A DNA stretch of 64,000 nucleotides. It comes from Phorcus lineatus (taxonomy: Eukaryota > Mollusca > Gastropoda > Trochida > Trochidae). Below the pieces are notes generated by a model, which saw nothing but the letters and a program-made list of their open reading frames with translations, had not been told where the DNA came from and ran no database searches. The first letter of the stretch is position 1. Each line of letters begins with the position of its first letter. The position numbers and the translations under genes are program-made. Shown here one piece after another: positions 1 through 12,700 of the stretch. The stretch spans positions 32,177,194 to 32,241,193 of the forward strand of contig OV121086.1 of the NCBI GenBank assembly GCA_921293015.1. Reading direction: 5' to 3'.

Positions 1-2090
1 ACCCCTTTAAAAATGTAAGTGGTTGTCTTTCCGATTTACAGTTTTCATATTTGAGTTAGAAACAATTACTGTTTCTGAATATTTATATAGTTTTGAAAAC
101 GTATTTCTAATGTTTGGACATCTATACATATTATAGCACCAATATGGACGTCCTGTTGTGGTATATACTATTTATTATATTGTAGACTCTCTTGTAGATC
201 TTGACCTGGTTTTCGTTTTCGATGGCAGAATATGTTCATATTGTGAGTGAAAAAATGCTATATCATGTTTATACTGATACAATATGTTTACATTTTGTAC
301 ACATGGATATATATTCATGAGCAGCCAGTTTCATTTTTACAAATGTATTAAATTCATGAAACAACATTCAATGATATTAAAAGCAATCTGTGATATTGTT
401 CATCATTTTTCTTCTGTGCAGCATCAATTTAATAAAATAGTTTACTGTTTTCAGTTTTGTGTATTTCAAGAAGCCTAAATTAATTAAATAAATTCGTTGT
501 TATTATGCATTGACACAACATACTTGAAATTGTATTTTACTATTTATTAAAACTCTGCCATAAAACCGAACATATCAAAACAGTCAAAGCATTTCATGAG
601 TGGAGAGCATTTCATTGTGTGTCTCTTTTTATAAACATTTCCTGGGTGCGCTTCTGGAAAAATAAAATCTGCAATAATTTACTATATGCTACATGAATAA
701 GTATTTCGTCACATAGGTTTATCATAAATGTCGTCGTGATAATAATTCATAACAATGTTGTTATTATTCATTTTTTATATTTCCCAAAAAAAATTTCAAT
801 TGCCTCTAATATAGGTATGTTTAAAGTAAAGTAAATTTGTAGTTATAACGCTTCTGAATTGTGACAAACGTCTCAAGCGTGTTTTATCAAAAGCATAACA
901 CGGTTACCGTCCTGATATTTTGCTAATCAAGCAAGTTCTTGTATTCTCGACTCACTAAATTCTTGTAAGAAATACATGTATGTGAGCGTCGCACGGGAGA
1001 AGGAACTCCAGTCTAAGCATAAGTTTATTGAACACTTCGAATGCTAAGTTTGGAACTCCGTCGCTGATTGCATAACTTTAATTGCAACCAATCAGAAATC
1101 TCTATTTCCGGACAAAAGAGCAATCCATTTGTAGCGAGGGTTCGAACCACAAATTTTAAAAGATATTACATGAGTAAATCTCGCTTGTATCATACTCATA
1201 GAACATTAAAGCGCTCATAAAATCTCCAGGGAGATGGGTCAGTTTCCGTTGCTTTCATCCACTCATCAGCCAGTGTGTCAAAACGATGCATGGTATCTTA
1301 AAAAGGTATTTCGAATTTTGATTTTCAAAATTCATTTTCGAATAATCTCAAATTAGCAGTTTACGTTTGGACAATAACATTTATTATTCATAAATGCATA
1401 ATTGTATAAATCTTATACCACATCTCTCAAGAATTTGGAATTTGATACAACATTTCTATGGATTCTATTCTCCTTGAAATAGGAAACTTGTTTGTAAAAA
1501 AACAATAAATATTAATGAACTCACATGCTAGCATACATGTTTTTTTCTTATAAGCTATGTATTTGAATGCTTCATTTAAACTCATAAACAAAATGGTAAT
1601 ACTAATACTATTTTTATTATACATGTATATCAATTCCTTAGTGGTAATAATGTGTACATCATTACAGTTGTATACCATGTAAAGCTACTGTAAATCATAA
1701 ATGAAATGGGTACATAGTATTTTCAATTCTTAAACGATTACCACCAAAGAATCATTACTAACTACTAACTATTTAAGACACATACAGAATATATATTTAA
1801 TTAGCTTTTCAGCAAATTAATATACTGCTAATTCGTATATGGATTTGCATGTAAAAATCCAATAGATACAATAATGGTTCAAAGACGTTGTACAAAAAAC
1901 GTAAAACCATTGTCGCCAGCAATGGACAAAAATGGAGAGTATCGGTGTGTTTGCACAATTCGCATGTTAAAATATTTTACGAAACGGTAACTATTTATCA
2001 GCTATCTGATTTCATTTACAATGTCATTTCTGATTAACTACCAAATCGTCTCTTGTCGGCATCAGGAATATTTCCCTCCTGTCATTCCTC
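1..2090. other. Gene-free AT-rich flank
   Basis: No supportable exon, RNA gene or complete transposon seen. Reading frames are short and lack recognisable domains. A GAGGGTTCGAACC block near 1132 looks like an isolated Pol III B box but no tRNA or SINE body surrounds it. Confidence 0.5.
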
Positions 2091-2094
2091 TTAA

Positions 2095-2405
2095 AGGAAC
2101 AGTAGCACGTTTTTAAAAAAAAATGTCTTCAATTTTCTCCAATGAAAATTACTTCATGCAAAATGCATTTTCTCAAGAGGATCAAATCATCTCATTACTC
2201 AACTCGATAATCCGTAATCGTTGTGGATATAATCAAGTATCAAGCAAAACCCACTTGCGCCACTATTTGTTATCTTATTTTAGTCATTTGAGGTAAATAA
2301 ATGGATTTGCTTTTGATTAAAAAAACATTCTTTTGCATTTTGAAACATTATTTTTCGGTTACGTGAGATCACTTTAAATATCTTAAAATGTGCTGTTGCC
2401 CCTTT
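2095..2405. mobile_element. Small MITE with inverted ends (family with AGTAGCACGTTTT termini)
   Basis: Left end TTAA-AGGAACAGTAGCACG and right end TGTGCTGTTGCCCCTTTC are imperfect inverted repeats about 310 bp apart, with a TTAA at the left only. Related end fragments occur near 7058 (GACACTGTTGCACGTTTT) and 12325-12357 (CGTGCTCATGCACCTTTAAC). No coding capacity. Confidence 0.5.
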
Positions 2406-2737
2406 CAGTGACAGCGTTCATGCTTTATCAACATTGATTGAAAAAACATACTGAGAAAAAAATATGTATATATCCCAATGAGTTGGAAAAAAGACAAGCT
2501 GAAATCGAGATCGCGCTCAAGTTGTTTGCCAACAATTTGTCAATGTCACTGCTTTCATTTTGAAGGAACCGATACGTCAGCCGATTTCAAAACCTGCTTG
2601 GTAGCGTTATCCTTGTCACTAGATTAAAAAATGAAACAACGCTTTAGTAGAACGTTCTTGAAGTGCCGTTATGCCGTTCTTGATTTAACTTCACGAGAAA
2701 ACGAAAGTGATTTATATCAATATCTCTGCAACCTTAA

Positions 2738-3283
2738 AGGCACTGGCACACAACAATATTACTCGTACGTAAATATGTAATGCACAGATACTGCACATCT
2801 CTCGACATAACTATCGATTTACACTAGGGTAAACTCAACCAAAGTTATTTTAAAATAAGTTCGTATTCAAGTCATAAAACTTATTCTAAATGACCGGAAG
2901 TATTTAATGCAACGTTGCATTAAATCCGGTGGAACTACGATGTCGATAATATATATATTTTGCAAAAACATAAAAAGCAAAAACGTCAGCTGCAGCGGTT
3001 AATGCAAAAACAATAGTAAAATTGGTATAAGAATCGGTTCTGTTACAGAGTAAAGAATATTTCATCCTTTTTTCTCAGTTAAGACATTAAGGTATGTTCA
3101 ACAATCATTATTTGTTTCCCATTTGTACACAGCTGACCTTGGATTTTGTATATACCTTTCATAACTGATTTGAGGTTGATTGTAAAGATGAATAAGCATT
3201 TTATTGCATCGATTGAGAGTTCAAGTGAGTTACTGTGTCCTGAAAGAGCCAATTTGAGCACGAAAATGCGTGCCCTAGTGCCT
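2738..3283. mobile_element. TTAA-flanked MITE, 546 bp
   Basis: Starts TTAA-AGGCACTGGCACAC and ends GTGCCCTAGTGCCT-TTAA: terminal inverted repeats with TTAA target duplication, the signature of piggyBac-type elements. Non-autonomous, no transposase. It lies beyond the cadherin stop and may supply its poly(A) signal. Confidence 0.6.
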
Positions 3284-3288
3284 TTAAT
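3283..3288 (-). promoter_or_regulatory. Possible ATTAAA poly(A) signal of the cadherin gene
   Basis: An ATTAAA on the minus strand about 340 bp after the stop, at the edge of a MITE; a canonical AATAAA lies further on at 3200-3205 inside that MITE. No AATAAA exists between 3290 and the stop. Choice is uncertain. Confidence 0.25.
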
Positions 3289-3623
3289 ATTATTTTAAAG
3301 GAACGGAGTAGTCATGTTCCATGTGTATAAAGTATATAATTATGTATTCTATACTATACAGTCTAAATACAACATAAGACCGAGAAATTAACATTAAAAA
3401 CGCATTTCATTATTTCTAAAATATATATCACATTTTAGTCTAGAATATGATATTAAAATTGGTAATTGTTAATTGTAAAATGAACTTTGATAAATAAACC
3501 CTTTAAATCAACTGAGACTTGCTCCTTTTAACAAGCCTACAACATATCGACATTGAGATGGATTCACTTGATAAGAATGAAGACCAAAGGTGTCCGTGAG
3601 GTTTTATGAGTAGAGAGCGGACT

Positions 3624-3718
3624 TCAATGGTGAGTGACCGTCACGGATCGTCCATCTGGAGTGACCACCCATTCCCTCTTGTTTGTCCGGGTGTCATAGC
3701 GGTATACCCTTCCAGTTT
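3624..3718 (-). CDS. Cadherin exon 15 (C-terminus, WW-like motif, stop)
   Basis: Acceptor attcgtgacag, phase 1 in. Encodes ETGRVYRYDTRTNKREWV, then VTPDGRSVTVTHH and TGA (3624-3626). The pattern GRVY-x-Y-D-x-x-T-x-x-x-x-W-x-x-P resembles the second half of a WW domain, but the first tryptophan is absent. About 110 bp upstream on the coding strand's 5' side lies a degenerate copy of the exon start (3801-3830). Confidence 0.78.
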
Positions 3719-6700
3719 CTGTCACGAATAAAAGGTAAATCATTAATCTTTTCTAGAAAATAGTATCAGTGTCGATATGTATTCCATCTCTATTTTCATA
3801 CAGGTGTCGTAGCGGTATACCATTCAAGTCGTTTTTGCATAGATTACACGCGCGCATTATTTCAAATAAAATGTATCAGTGTTAATTTATTACACATATG
3901 TATTGAACTAAGTCATAAGATAAACTACGATATGTTGCACATTTGTTATAAACCATGGATGCACTTTCATTGGCAGGTTAAGAAAACCACGTGACATGCT
4001 GGGCTATTTTTAAAAGTTAACAGATTTATCCCAATTAAATTCCTGGTACCAACAACCTGAACTCAGCACCTTATAGAAATCCTAAAAACGAAACGAAGAC
4101 ATTTAAAGAATTATTGACTTTATTTATTTATTTATTTAATTCATATATTTTGTACATGAATTTATATAACGATCCTTTTCGACGAGTATACTAAGAGGCA
4201 GCATTAATTGTGTTATGGCTGACACGCATAACGTCAACTGAATTGCAAACATTCTGCACAATTTGGTTGCTTGTTAAGTGCGTGAAGGAACACTATTGAG
4301 AAAAGCATGCACAGAATATCCATGAAATTTACGACTTCTCATCCCGTATCAGCTTCACTATTAGGCTACGCTTTAGTCACGTTTTTTGATGCATCGTTCT
4401 TAAGGCAGCCGCCTCGTGTATCGACATCAAGGTGAACGTTACGATACCCTGATTGTTATGGAAGAGTTCGTGTTGGAGGGAATGGGAGAAAGGAATGGGT
4501 TGGGATTAAGTAAATAGGGTCGTACACCACTATACATCGTCGATAGCTATTTAAATGAAGCAAGATGAAGAGACGAAAATGTAAACGTTAACGTTCATGT
4601 TCAACCGTTTTTGCAGCAAAATGGCCAAGGTTTGCTTTTTAGCAGGACAATGCAGGCCCCATGTTGCCAGGGTTGGGCAATATTTCCTGACACAGAACAA
4701 TTTCAACGTCCCGCCATCGCCAGCAAGATCCCCAGATATATCGCCAATCGAGCATTTGTGGGATGAAATGGAACGGTCATGGAACCGGCTCCAACAACGT
4801 TGCAAGAACTCTATCTACCGCTGACAAGGATATGGAATACAATCCCGCAATATTTTCTGAGACGTTTGGTCGGCTTAAGGGGACGCATGTGAAAGGCATT
4901 CATTGATACCGATGGTGGCCAGAAACGCTATTGATTGTATGATTTTTGCCTTGGACCTTCAACATTTTGTCATTTTGTAAGCCCTGTACACTCATTTATC
5001 GTTTCTACACTTTGAACCCGACAAGTCTCCCCCTTTTTATGTTTAAACCTTCAAATCATGATAAATATATTTTGTCAACCTATGAAAATATTATTCCTGT
5101 CGATCATAGTAACGTGTGCCTCTTAGTATAATTAAGCCTGTTCCGAGAGTGTCGGGATCTTTTGAAGTTAGTATAGAGGGCTTCAGGGTAGCATGTGAAA
5201 AGCAAGCAACACGTGCAGTGTCGTGTCCATTGACAGAGATGATGGGTGAATCAATGTGTCAGTTATCAGCTTGAGAAGTAATCAGTAAGAACCGCCAATT
5301 TAACATTTCTTACCTTCATCAACTGCAGTTCCTTCAAACTTCCTGTTGTAAACCAAAGGTCCTTTTGAGGTGTCCAGGAAACCAGAGCCTATGTTAGCTA
5401 CGCCGTCATCACCTGTCTTCATCGGTAACGGCTTCACGCTGGAGCTCTGTTTAAAAAAATGACGCATACCCCACAATTTTATTGAAAGAAAATGTAGCCC
5501 TTCGTTTTCTATACTACTTTAGATATGCTAATTTCACATCAATGGTGGATATCTACGGTAGATCCTACTAGGCTCAACAGAGCTGCGTTTCCGGGCGACG
5601 GGAACATCGGACGAATCAGAATGCTCGCTACGTCACACCGAGAGAACTTTCAAAACATTGTACACACCGTGCTATCAGATGATGCTATATGTTTAATTTG
5701 AGGTCATTTCCGGGCCACAGGTCATAGGTATATCAATTTCAAACTGAATGCCCGAGATCATAAAACAGCGATCAAACCGGGTGGATCAATAAATGAGCAA
5801 ATTTTAGAACTAGGAGTTCGTGATTCGGACATCTTTGATGATTTTTTTTCGTAACGTTCAGGAATTTGACTCCACAGACGAAAAATAATGATTGTGGTAA
5901 ATTTCACACATAAATTTCTTAAATCAAACTATGTTGATGAAATTAAGAAACTGAAACAAAAACAGCCTATCCTTGATAACAAATGGCCATGGTGAAGAAA
6001 GAGCGAGTTACAAAGAAAAAATCAATCAAAGGCCAAGTTAAGCGTTGCGCAACAGATACAAAGTAACCAGTTTTTCTTCTTCGTTAGCTCATAGGGAAAC
6101 TGGTTACCTTATATCTATTGCGCAACGCTGAACTTTGCCATTGCTGCAACAATATGTTTTTTTTATGTGGCTGAATATATCCAACAGGGAGTGGACAGAT
6201 CAGGGAGAAAGGCATAGTGAGTGGAAGATAGCTGAAGACCACATCTAGAAATATTGAAATATCGTGAATTAAGCAAATAGTTCACAATAAATTTTATCAG
6301 ATAATTCTTCTGATTTAAGATTCTTACCGGAAACGGAAGTGACGTCACTACTGGTGGTGGATGTTTCTTGATTGTGTCAATATCAGGAACTGAATGAGAA
6401 AATATACACTGATATCATCATTCAAATCATTCACAAGTGATAGAATGAGATGAAAAATTTCCAAGTTTTAAGTTTAGTGAAATAAATCTTCAGGTGGTAC
6501 ATCTAAACACGTCAGCCCTAGAATTTCAAATTAGCAAAACTTGGACTTAGGTTATTCTACCTTGAGTCTTGTAAGAAAAAATCAACAGAAAGGCTTCCGG
6601 TGTGACATAAGAAACAGAAAATATGGAGGAATTTAAAAACATCTAACATGTTTAGATGTCTTTGATTGGCTTACAGGACCAATTCCAAGCCGTAGCTCGG

Positions 6701-9700
6701 TTAGTTTTCACTAGGCCAAATCAAGGATGGATAATCTGAAAGTCCTCAGATGATTTGAATGGTGAATTTGGTAAATAAGGCATAAAAGCTTCAGATTGAG
6801 CCAGAGGTGGTTTCAATAAAATTTCTATTGCCTTCGTTTAATGTCAATCGTAATGAAATATAAATCTATAAGGGATTAGAATGCATTCGACGATATTTTA
6901 TAGATCTAACAAATATGTACATTAACGTAAATTTTAAAGTTGCGTGTATGCTTCTTATCAGAAATACGTAAAGTGTTATGTAAACTTATCAATATTAAAG
7001 GTGTAAACATACAATATATTCAACTCACAATTAAGATTTAAGGGTAAACAAGTACAAAGTTAAAGACACTGTTGCACGTTTTCTAGTAAATGAAATGTTT
7101 CCATTTGCAAGACAATCTAGTTAAAACAATAAAAAGAGTATTTAAACAAAGCTAACAAGTTTGATAGTTAGAGATTATTGTTTATTTCAGCCATTAGCGA
7201 CGTGTCCATGTCGCAATTGATTAAACTGTGTTCACACTAAAATGGCCGACAGCAGTTTTCGCCTGACAATTCATCATTTCTAGTGTTGAGTAATGAGATA
7301 TTTGACCCTCTGAATATATACACCTGGCATGAATTAATAATTATTGGGGATAATTTTAAGAAATAAAATATAAAAAAAGATGTTCTATTACTTCTTTATT
7401 ACGTATACTTACTTTCCATCTTAGTACGGGGAGGTTTACGTGAGTACGCAAACGACGGTCGAACTTGCTTGGTTTGTCTACAAATAAATTATTTTATTGA
7501 ATGAAATGTAATGCATTTTTTTGAATATTGTTTTTTTTCGCATTTAACGTCATTTCAGAGTCAAATTGATATTCTAATTAAAAAAGGAAAAACTATTTAG
7601 TAATTTGTAATTTTTTTGGGTCGCCCGATCATTTATTTTTTTTAAAGTTGCATCATTTGAAGAATAGATTTATAGATGTGCATCTGCAATTGAATTCTGA
7701 AGATTATTTGCATATATGTATCACTAGAATTACTATTGCAAATCAAAGTCAAGCATTTTCTTATATATTAGTTATTTGCTTCCAGCTCAACAGTAATGTC
7801 ATTGAAGTCCTCTCCTTTCGTTTTTATAAGAAATAATTTCATCTTATCTATAATTTGCCAATCTAGGATTGCTTAAAACGGGATAAGAATCTATATATAA
7901 ATGTCGTTATCCCGAATATTTAAACAATAGATCATCTATCATTCTCACCCCACAGAGACATGAATTCCTATTCTAACCTCTGTACCTACTACAAGCTCTA
8001 GTCCGGCTTCCTGCGAAATATTTCAACACAAACTATCAAACTTTCACCCAATGAAAACACCGCATGCATGGTTAGCATTTGTTGTCAACAACACAAGACA
8101 ATGACGCAGGTGATTGTAGTCTGTAAAGAAGACTCAAATTGCGCATTCGAATAAAGTTGAGTTTTCCCGAGGCATAGGGAAATAACTGAGGACTTTTGAA
8201 ACGGCGTCGATGATTACAAAACTAACTTTGATGCATCCAGTCAAGCTTTTATATACTTTTAGACTCATAAACGCTCGTTTTAGGACAGAGGTTGGTGTAG
8301 GAATTTAAGACAGAGTATAAATCTGTTGTGAGAGAACGATCACCCATTTTATATATCGTTGACTTTCTTACACTGCCACTTAAACAGTTAATAAACTAAT
8401 CTAATACTATTATTTTAGAAATTACCGAAAGAAAGAATTAGTATCCATTACCTTTTTCGTCGTTTACGTGTGTAGCAAATAACGATGACAAGGATGGCGA
8501 TGAAGACGACGATAATGAGGGCGATGAAAGTGATGATGACGATCCCCTCTACAGTTTCCGCCCAGGGGGTCACCTTCAGGTGGAAGGGGGTGACGCTTTC
8601 CACATGGAAATAACTCATGCGGCCACCTGCCAACGGTGTACATTGCAGATTGACCGACAAACAGACATGTATATTGCCTTTTACTTATATCATGGTGTAT
8701 TTAAAGTTTTTTCGTTTCATTGCCTATCCTAATGTCCTTGTATTACTAAATGTACTGGAGGATCAATAAAAACATGTTTCAGTTTTTAAAAAATGTGAAG
8801 CGAATCATTGATGTATTGATTAAGCACAAAGCATATATTTTCCCACGTAACCTGTGTTGTCGGTTCCAACAAAGAACATTTGGCGATATTCTTGGCAACG
8901 TAAATCGTGTCTTACCTCTCCTACTAGCGTCTGTCTTGTACTATGTACGCAATGTGGCCTTCATGTAAAGAAACTCGCGACTTCCCGACAGTCATGGAAT
9001 AGAACAAATGATAATTTGGAAAGAATTTCGCTTATTGCACTAGTCCAACCTTCAATGCAATCCATCGGGATTCTTTATTGCTGGCACGCGAAAACACCGG
9101 ACTAGAACAGAGGTTGCGTGGTAAGAAATTCCCTAACAACTAACCTCTGTTGATGACATGGTGCTAGACATTAGAGATAATAAATGTGGGTAGCATAGAG
9201 TAAGAATACACTGTGGAGCCAGGTATAACCACATATATTACTCGCCCGTGTAAGATACCGCAGTGTAATATTTATACGGCGATATTAAACTAGTGTAATA
9301 CCGCTGCACGTATGGCGTCATAATATTGTGTAGTTGTGACGTCACAATCTTGGCACCGACGTCTCAATGGCGGCTTACTCGCGGAAATGCTTCGTTCAGT
9401 ACACTTTTGGTAATAATGCTTGATTACTGAGGTCAAGTAATAAACAGAATACTAAACTTCCTTCCATTTAATACTATTTTTTATTAAACTCGTTAATGAT
9501 TTGGTATCAAACTCGCTTTCGCTCGTTTTATACTTAATCATTAACTCGTTTAATAAAAATAGTATTAAATGGAAGGTCGTTTAGTATCCTCTATATATAT
9601 TTTAAATCAATAGGCAATGTCATCTAAACCTCCACCTACTTGTAAGTTTTGACACAGGGTACCCCCTTGGTTCAGTTGCTAGCATCTGTGTCAGCTGCTG

Positions 9701-12700
9701 GCTGGTGAGGAACTTCTTGGTGATGTTGATGTTGCCCGGGTCGCCGGTCATGTTGCTTGCCAGCACGTATGCGTGTACGTCGATTGGACTGAGGATATAG
9801 CGCAAATCTCGTTTAGATAACGTATTGACGTGTTGCACTAGTTACTCATATTAAAGAGCCACTCCGTGAGTTGATGGAGTCATATAAACCAAACTTATTC
9901 AATGGTGTCATTTTATTGGGAAGTTACGACTGTTACCAATAAGACACATTTAAAGCTTGTTGGTTTTTAACAGTGATAATTATGATCGAAAACCGGACAG
10001 TGGCGCGTCAAATAGTCAAAGGTAAGTTTGGAGACTTATCTAAAACAGCCAGGAGGGCAGTTAGGAGTTGATAGTGTTTGTTAGGTTATATAACTAGTAT
10101 CAATGTATATTTGACGCGAGATCTACACCTCTGTGCATTTATAAGGCTGTTTTTAGATTTTCATGGAAAACCAGTATTTGTCATATATATGTCTTTTGGA
10201 CATAAGTTAAGATGCTTTGATTTTATATCACCACATATGACATTTAGGTTCGTATCAAAGATAAATAATATGTTTTAAAGGCTACATCATGCGTAGAGTA
10301 CTGGTGCAGAGGTATTATATTATTTTGATGGTTATCCCTCTCCCCGCACATAGGTGGTTCTAACCAGAAAATACTACGCTTACCTCTCTTCTTATACGAG
10401 CATTTCTAGGGCACGAAGCGGAGACGCCAGTTTGGATGCTAAGTTAGATTTGCAATCAGCAATCCCTTTTCAAAAGCACACATTCGAAAATGTAAATATG
10501 CTTCGGGAAAACTTTGCATTTGCACTTTGTTTCAACTTGACAGAACAAGGCCACGTAATTTGTCGGCTGAATCTTGGCATACAATGCTGGTGACCAAAAA
10601 CAAACTCTCCATGTATGAAGTGTTTTGATTGGCTGTTTGTCGCTGTGGAATCGTCCGGGGGCCAGCTAAGTGCTCGCAGTAGAACAGAGGTTAGCGCTCG
10701 ATTTTGCTTGAGCTACTTATGTGCGAAGAGAGTATATGATACAATGTATCCCCTATAACATGTAATGGTTCGTAGGCCCAATTTTTTTCATTAACAAGCG
10801 GCAAAAAAGCAACCCATTCAAATAGCGGTATCACGTTCAATTTGAATAGGATTGATTATCTTTATTTGTAGATCCGATTGCTTGATAAAACTGGGGAAAT
10901 CGACCCTTGTGACAAAGGTAGGAAGTAAACTGTTTTCAGGCCATAACTCTAGAAATAAGCTTTTATCCTCATGAAATTGAAGGTTAAAAAATTGAGGTGT
11001 TACAAAAATCAACCTTTCATTTTAAAGAGCCACTCCGTGAGTTGTTGGAGTCATATATGCCAAACTTAATCAATGGTGTCATTTGATCGCGAAGTATCGA
11101 CTGTTACCAAAAAGACACATTTTACAGCTTATTGTTTTTTACAGTGACAATATGAAGACAGAACGTCGCAATTATGATCGAAAACCGGACAGTGGCGCGC
11201 GTCAAATAGCCAAACGTAATTTTGGAGACTTAGCTAAAACAGCCAGGAGGGCAGTTAGGAGTTGATAGCGTTTGTTAGGTTATATAACTAATATCCATGT
11301 ATATTGGACGTGATATCTACACCTCTGTGCATTTATAAGGCTGTTATCAGATTTTCATGGAAAACCAGTATTTGTCATGAATATGTCTTTTGGACATGTA
11401 AAGTTAAGATTTTTTAATTTTATATCACCACATGTGACAATTAGGTTCGTACCAAGGGTAAATAATATGTTATGAAAATCACGGAGTGGCTCTTTAAAGA
11501 CCTAAAGTTTTTAATGCGTTTTTTATGAGAAAAATCATATTCATTCATTACCTGGATGTTTGTAGTAAACGCCGCCTTGAAGACGTTGGAATAACTGCCT
11601 CCCCACTTCTTTCCTCAACGCAGCAAATTTTCAAAATGGCGCCCGTATAGTTGATTTGAATAATGGCTTCGACGTTTGTTATAAAGGTTTGTACGTTTGC
11701 TTCAAGGGCTTCCTTTCCGATCCCAAGTCTAAACGTTATTGCAGTTCCCTCCAAATTGAAGGCATCAACTCGTATGAGTGAAGAAGTTGCAGCAGAGAGT
11801 GCGGGGTCGCCGCCATCTTTAGCGGAAGCCTCGATTGCATACCGGAAGTTCTGAGCTACATAGAATTTCATGGAGACCACACCTAGTTTAAGAGTGTTTA
11901 CATAAGTGATTTTGGAAATGTTTTTGTGTATTGTAAATGAATTGAAAAGAAATTCACTGTTTCTTATTTCGGTATTAGATGCAATGAAGGTCAAAATGTC
12001 AGCCCTCTGAATAAAATATGTCAATGGTTCTTCTCAAAGAGGATTGGTCAGAGATACAATTGTTCCATGGATTCACGTCGTTTTTTGTGGCAAGATTGTG
12101 ATGTTTCGGTGTACTATTACGTATTATCTACCCAGAAACGTTACTCTTGCAAATGAGAAGTTTGTAAAACACAGAACCCGGTTCTCATAACTTAACAAAT
12201 AGAATCATTATGAAAGACCAACTTATAGTTAAAAACTTGAATCGCAACACTTGATTTCTAATTATTTGATTCAGTAATCAAAGTAACTTGCTGACAATCA
12301 TTCATTTTCGTTTTCGTTAGATCACTTTATTTACCTAAAAAAACGTGCTCATGCACCTTTAACAGTGACTTAAATTATTGTTACATCGGATAAATGAAAT
12401 ATAGCACAGACCTGTCGTTGAATCGATCCTGAAGAGATACTCGAAGATACTGTTGACAAGGAAGTAACTCAGCTGACTATTGTTACCGACGTCGTTATCG
12501 TGGGCTGTTACCGTTACAATGTCGTTACCACAGACACCAGTGTAGTCAACCTGAGTATCATAGAAATGTCGGTCCATCACGGGCGCATTGTCATTGGCGT
12601 CTGTCACAATCACCGTCACCGTGACCGACGACGTTAGCGGTTGGACGCCCGAGTCAACAGCCTTGACCTCAAACGTGTACGTTGACCTTTTCTCTCTGTC

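Noticed and set aside
4551..4824. A small protein gene around 4597-4824
   Set aside because: It is the C-terminal fragment of a Tc1/mariner transposase inside a bounded element.
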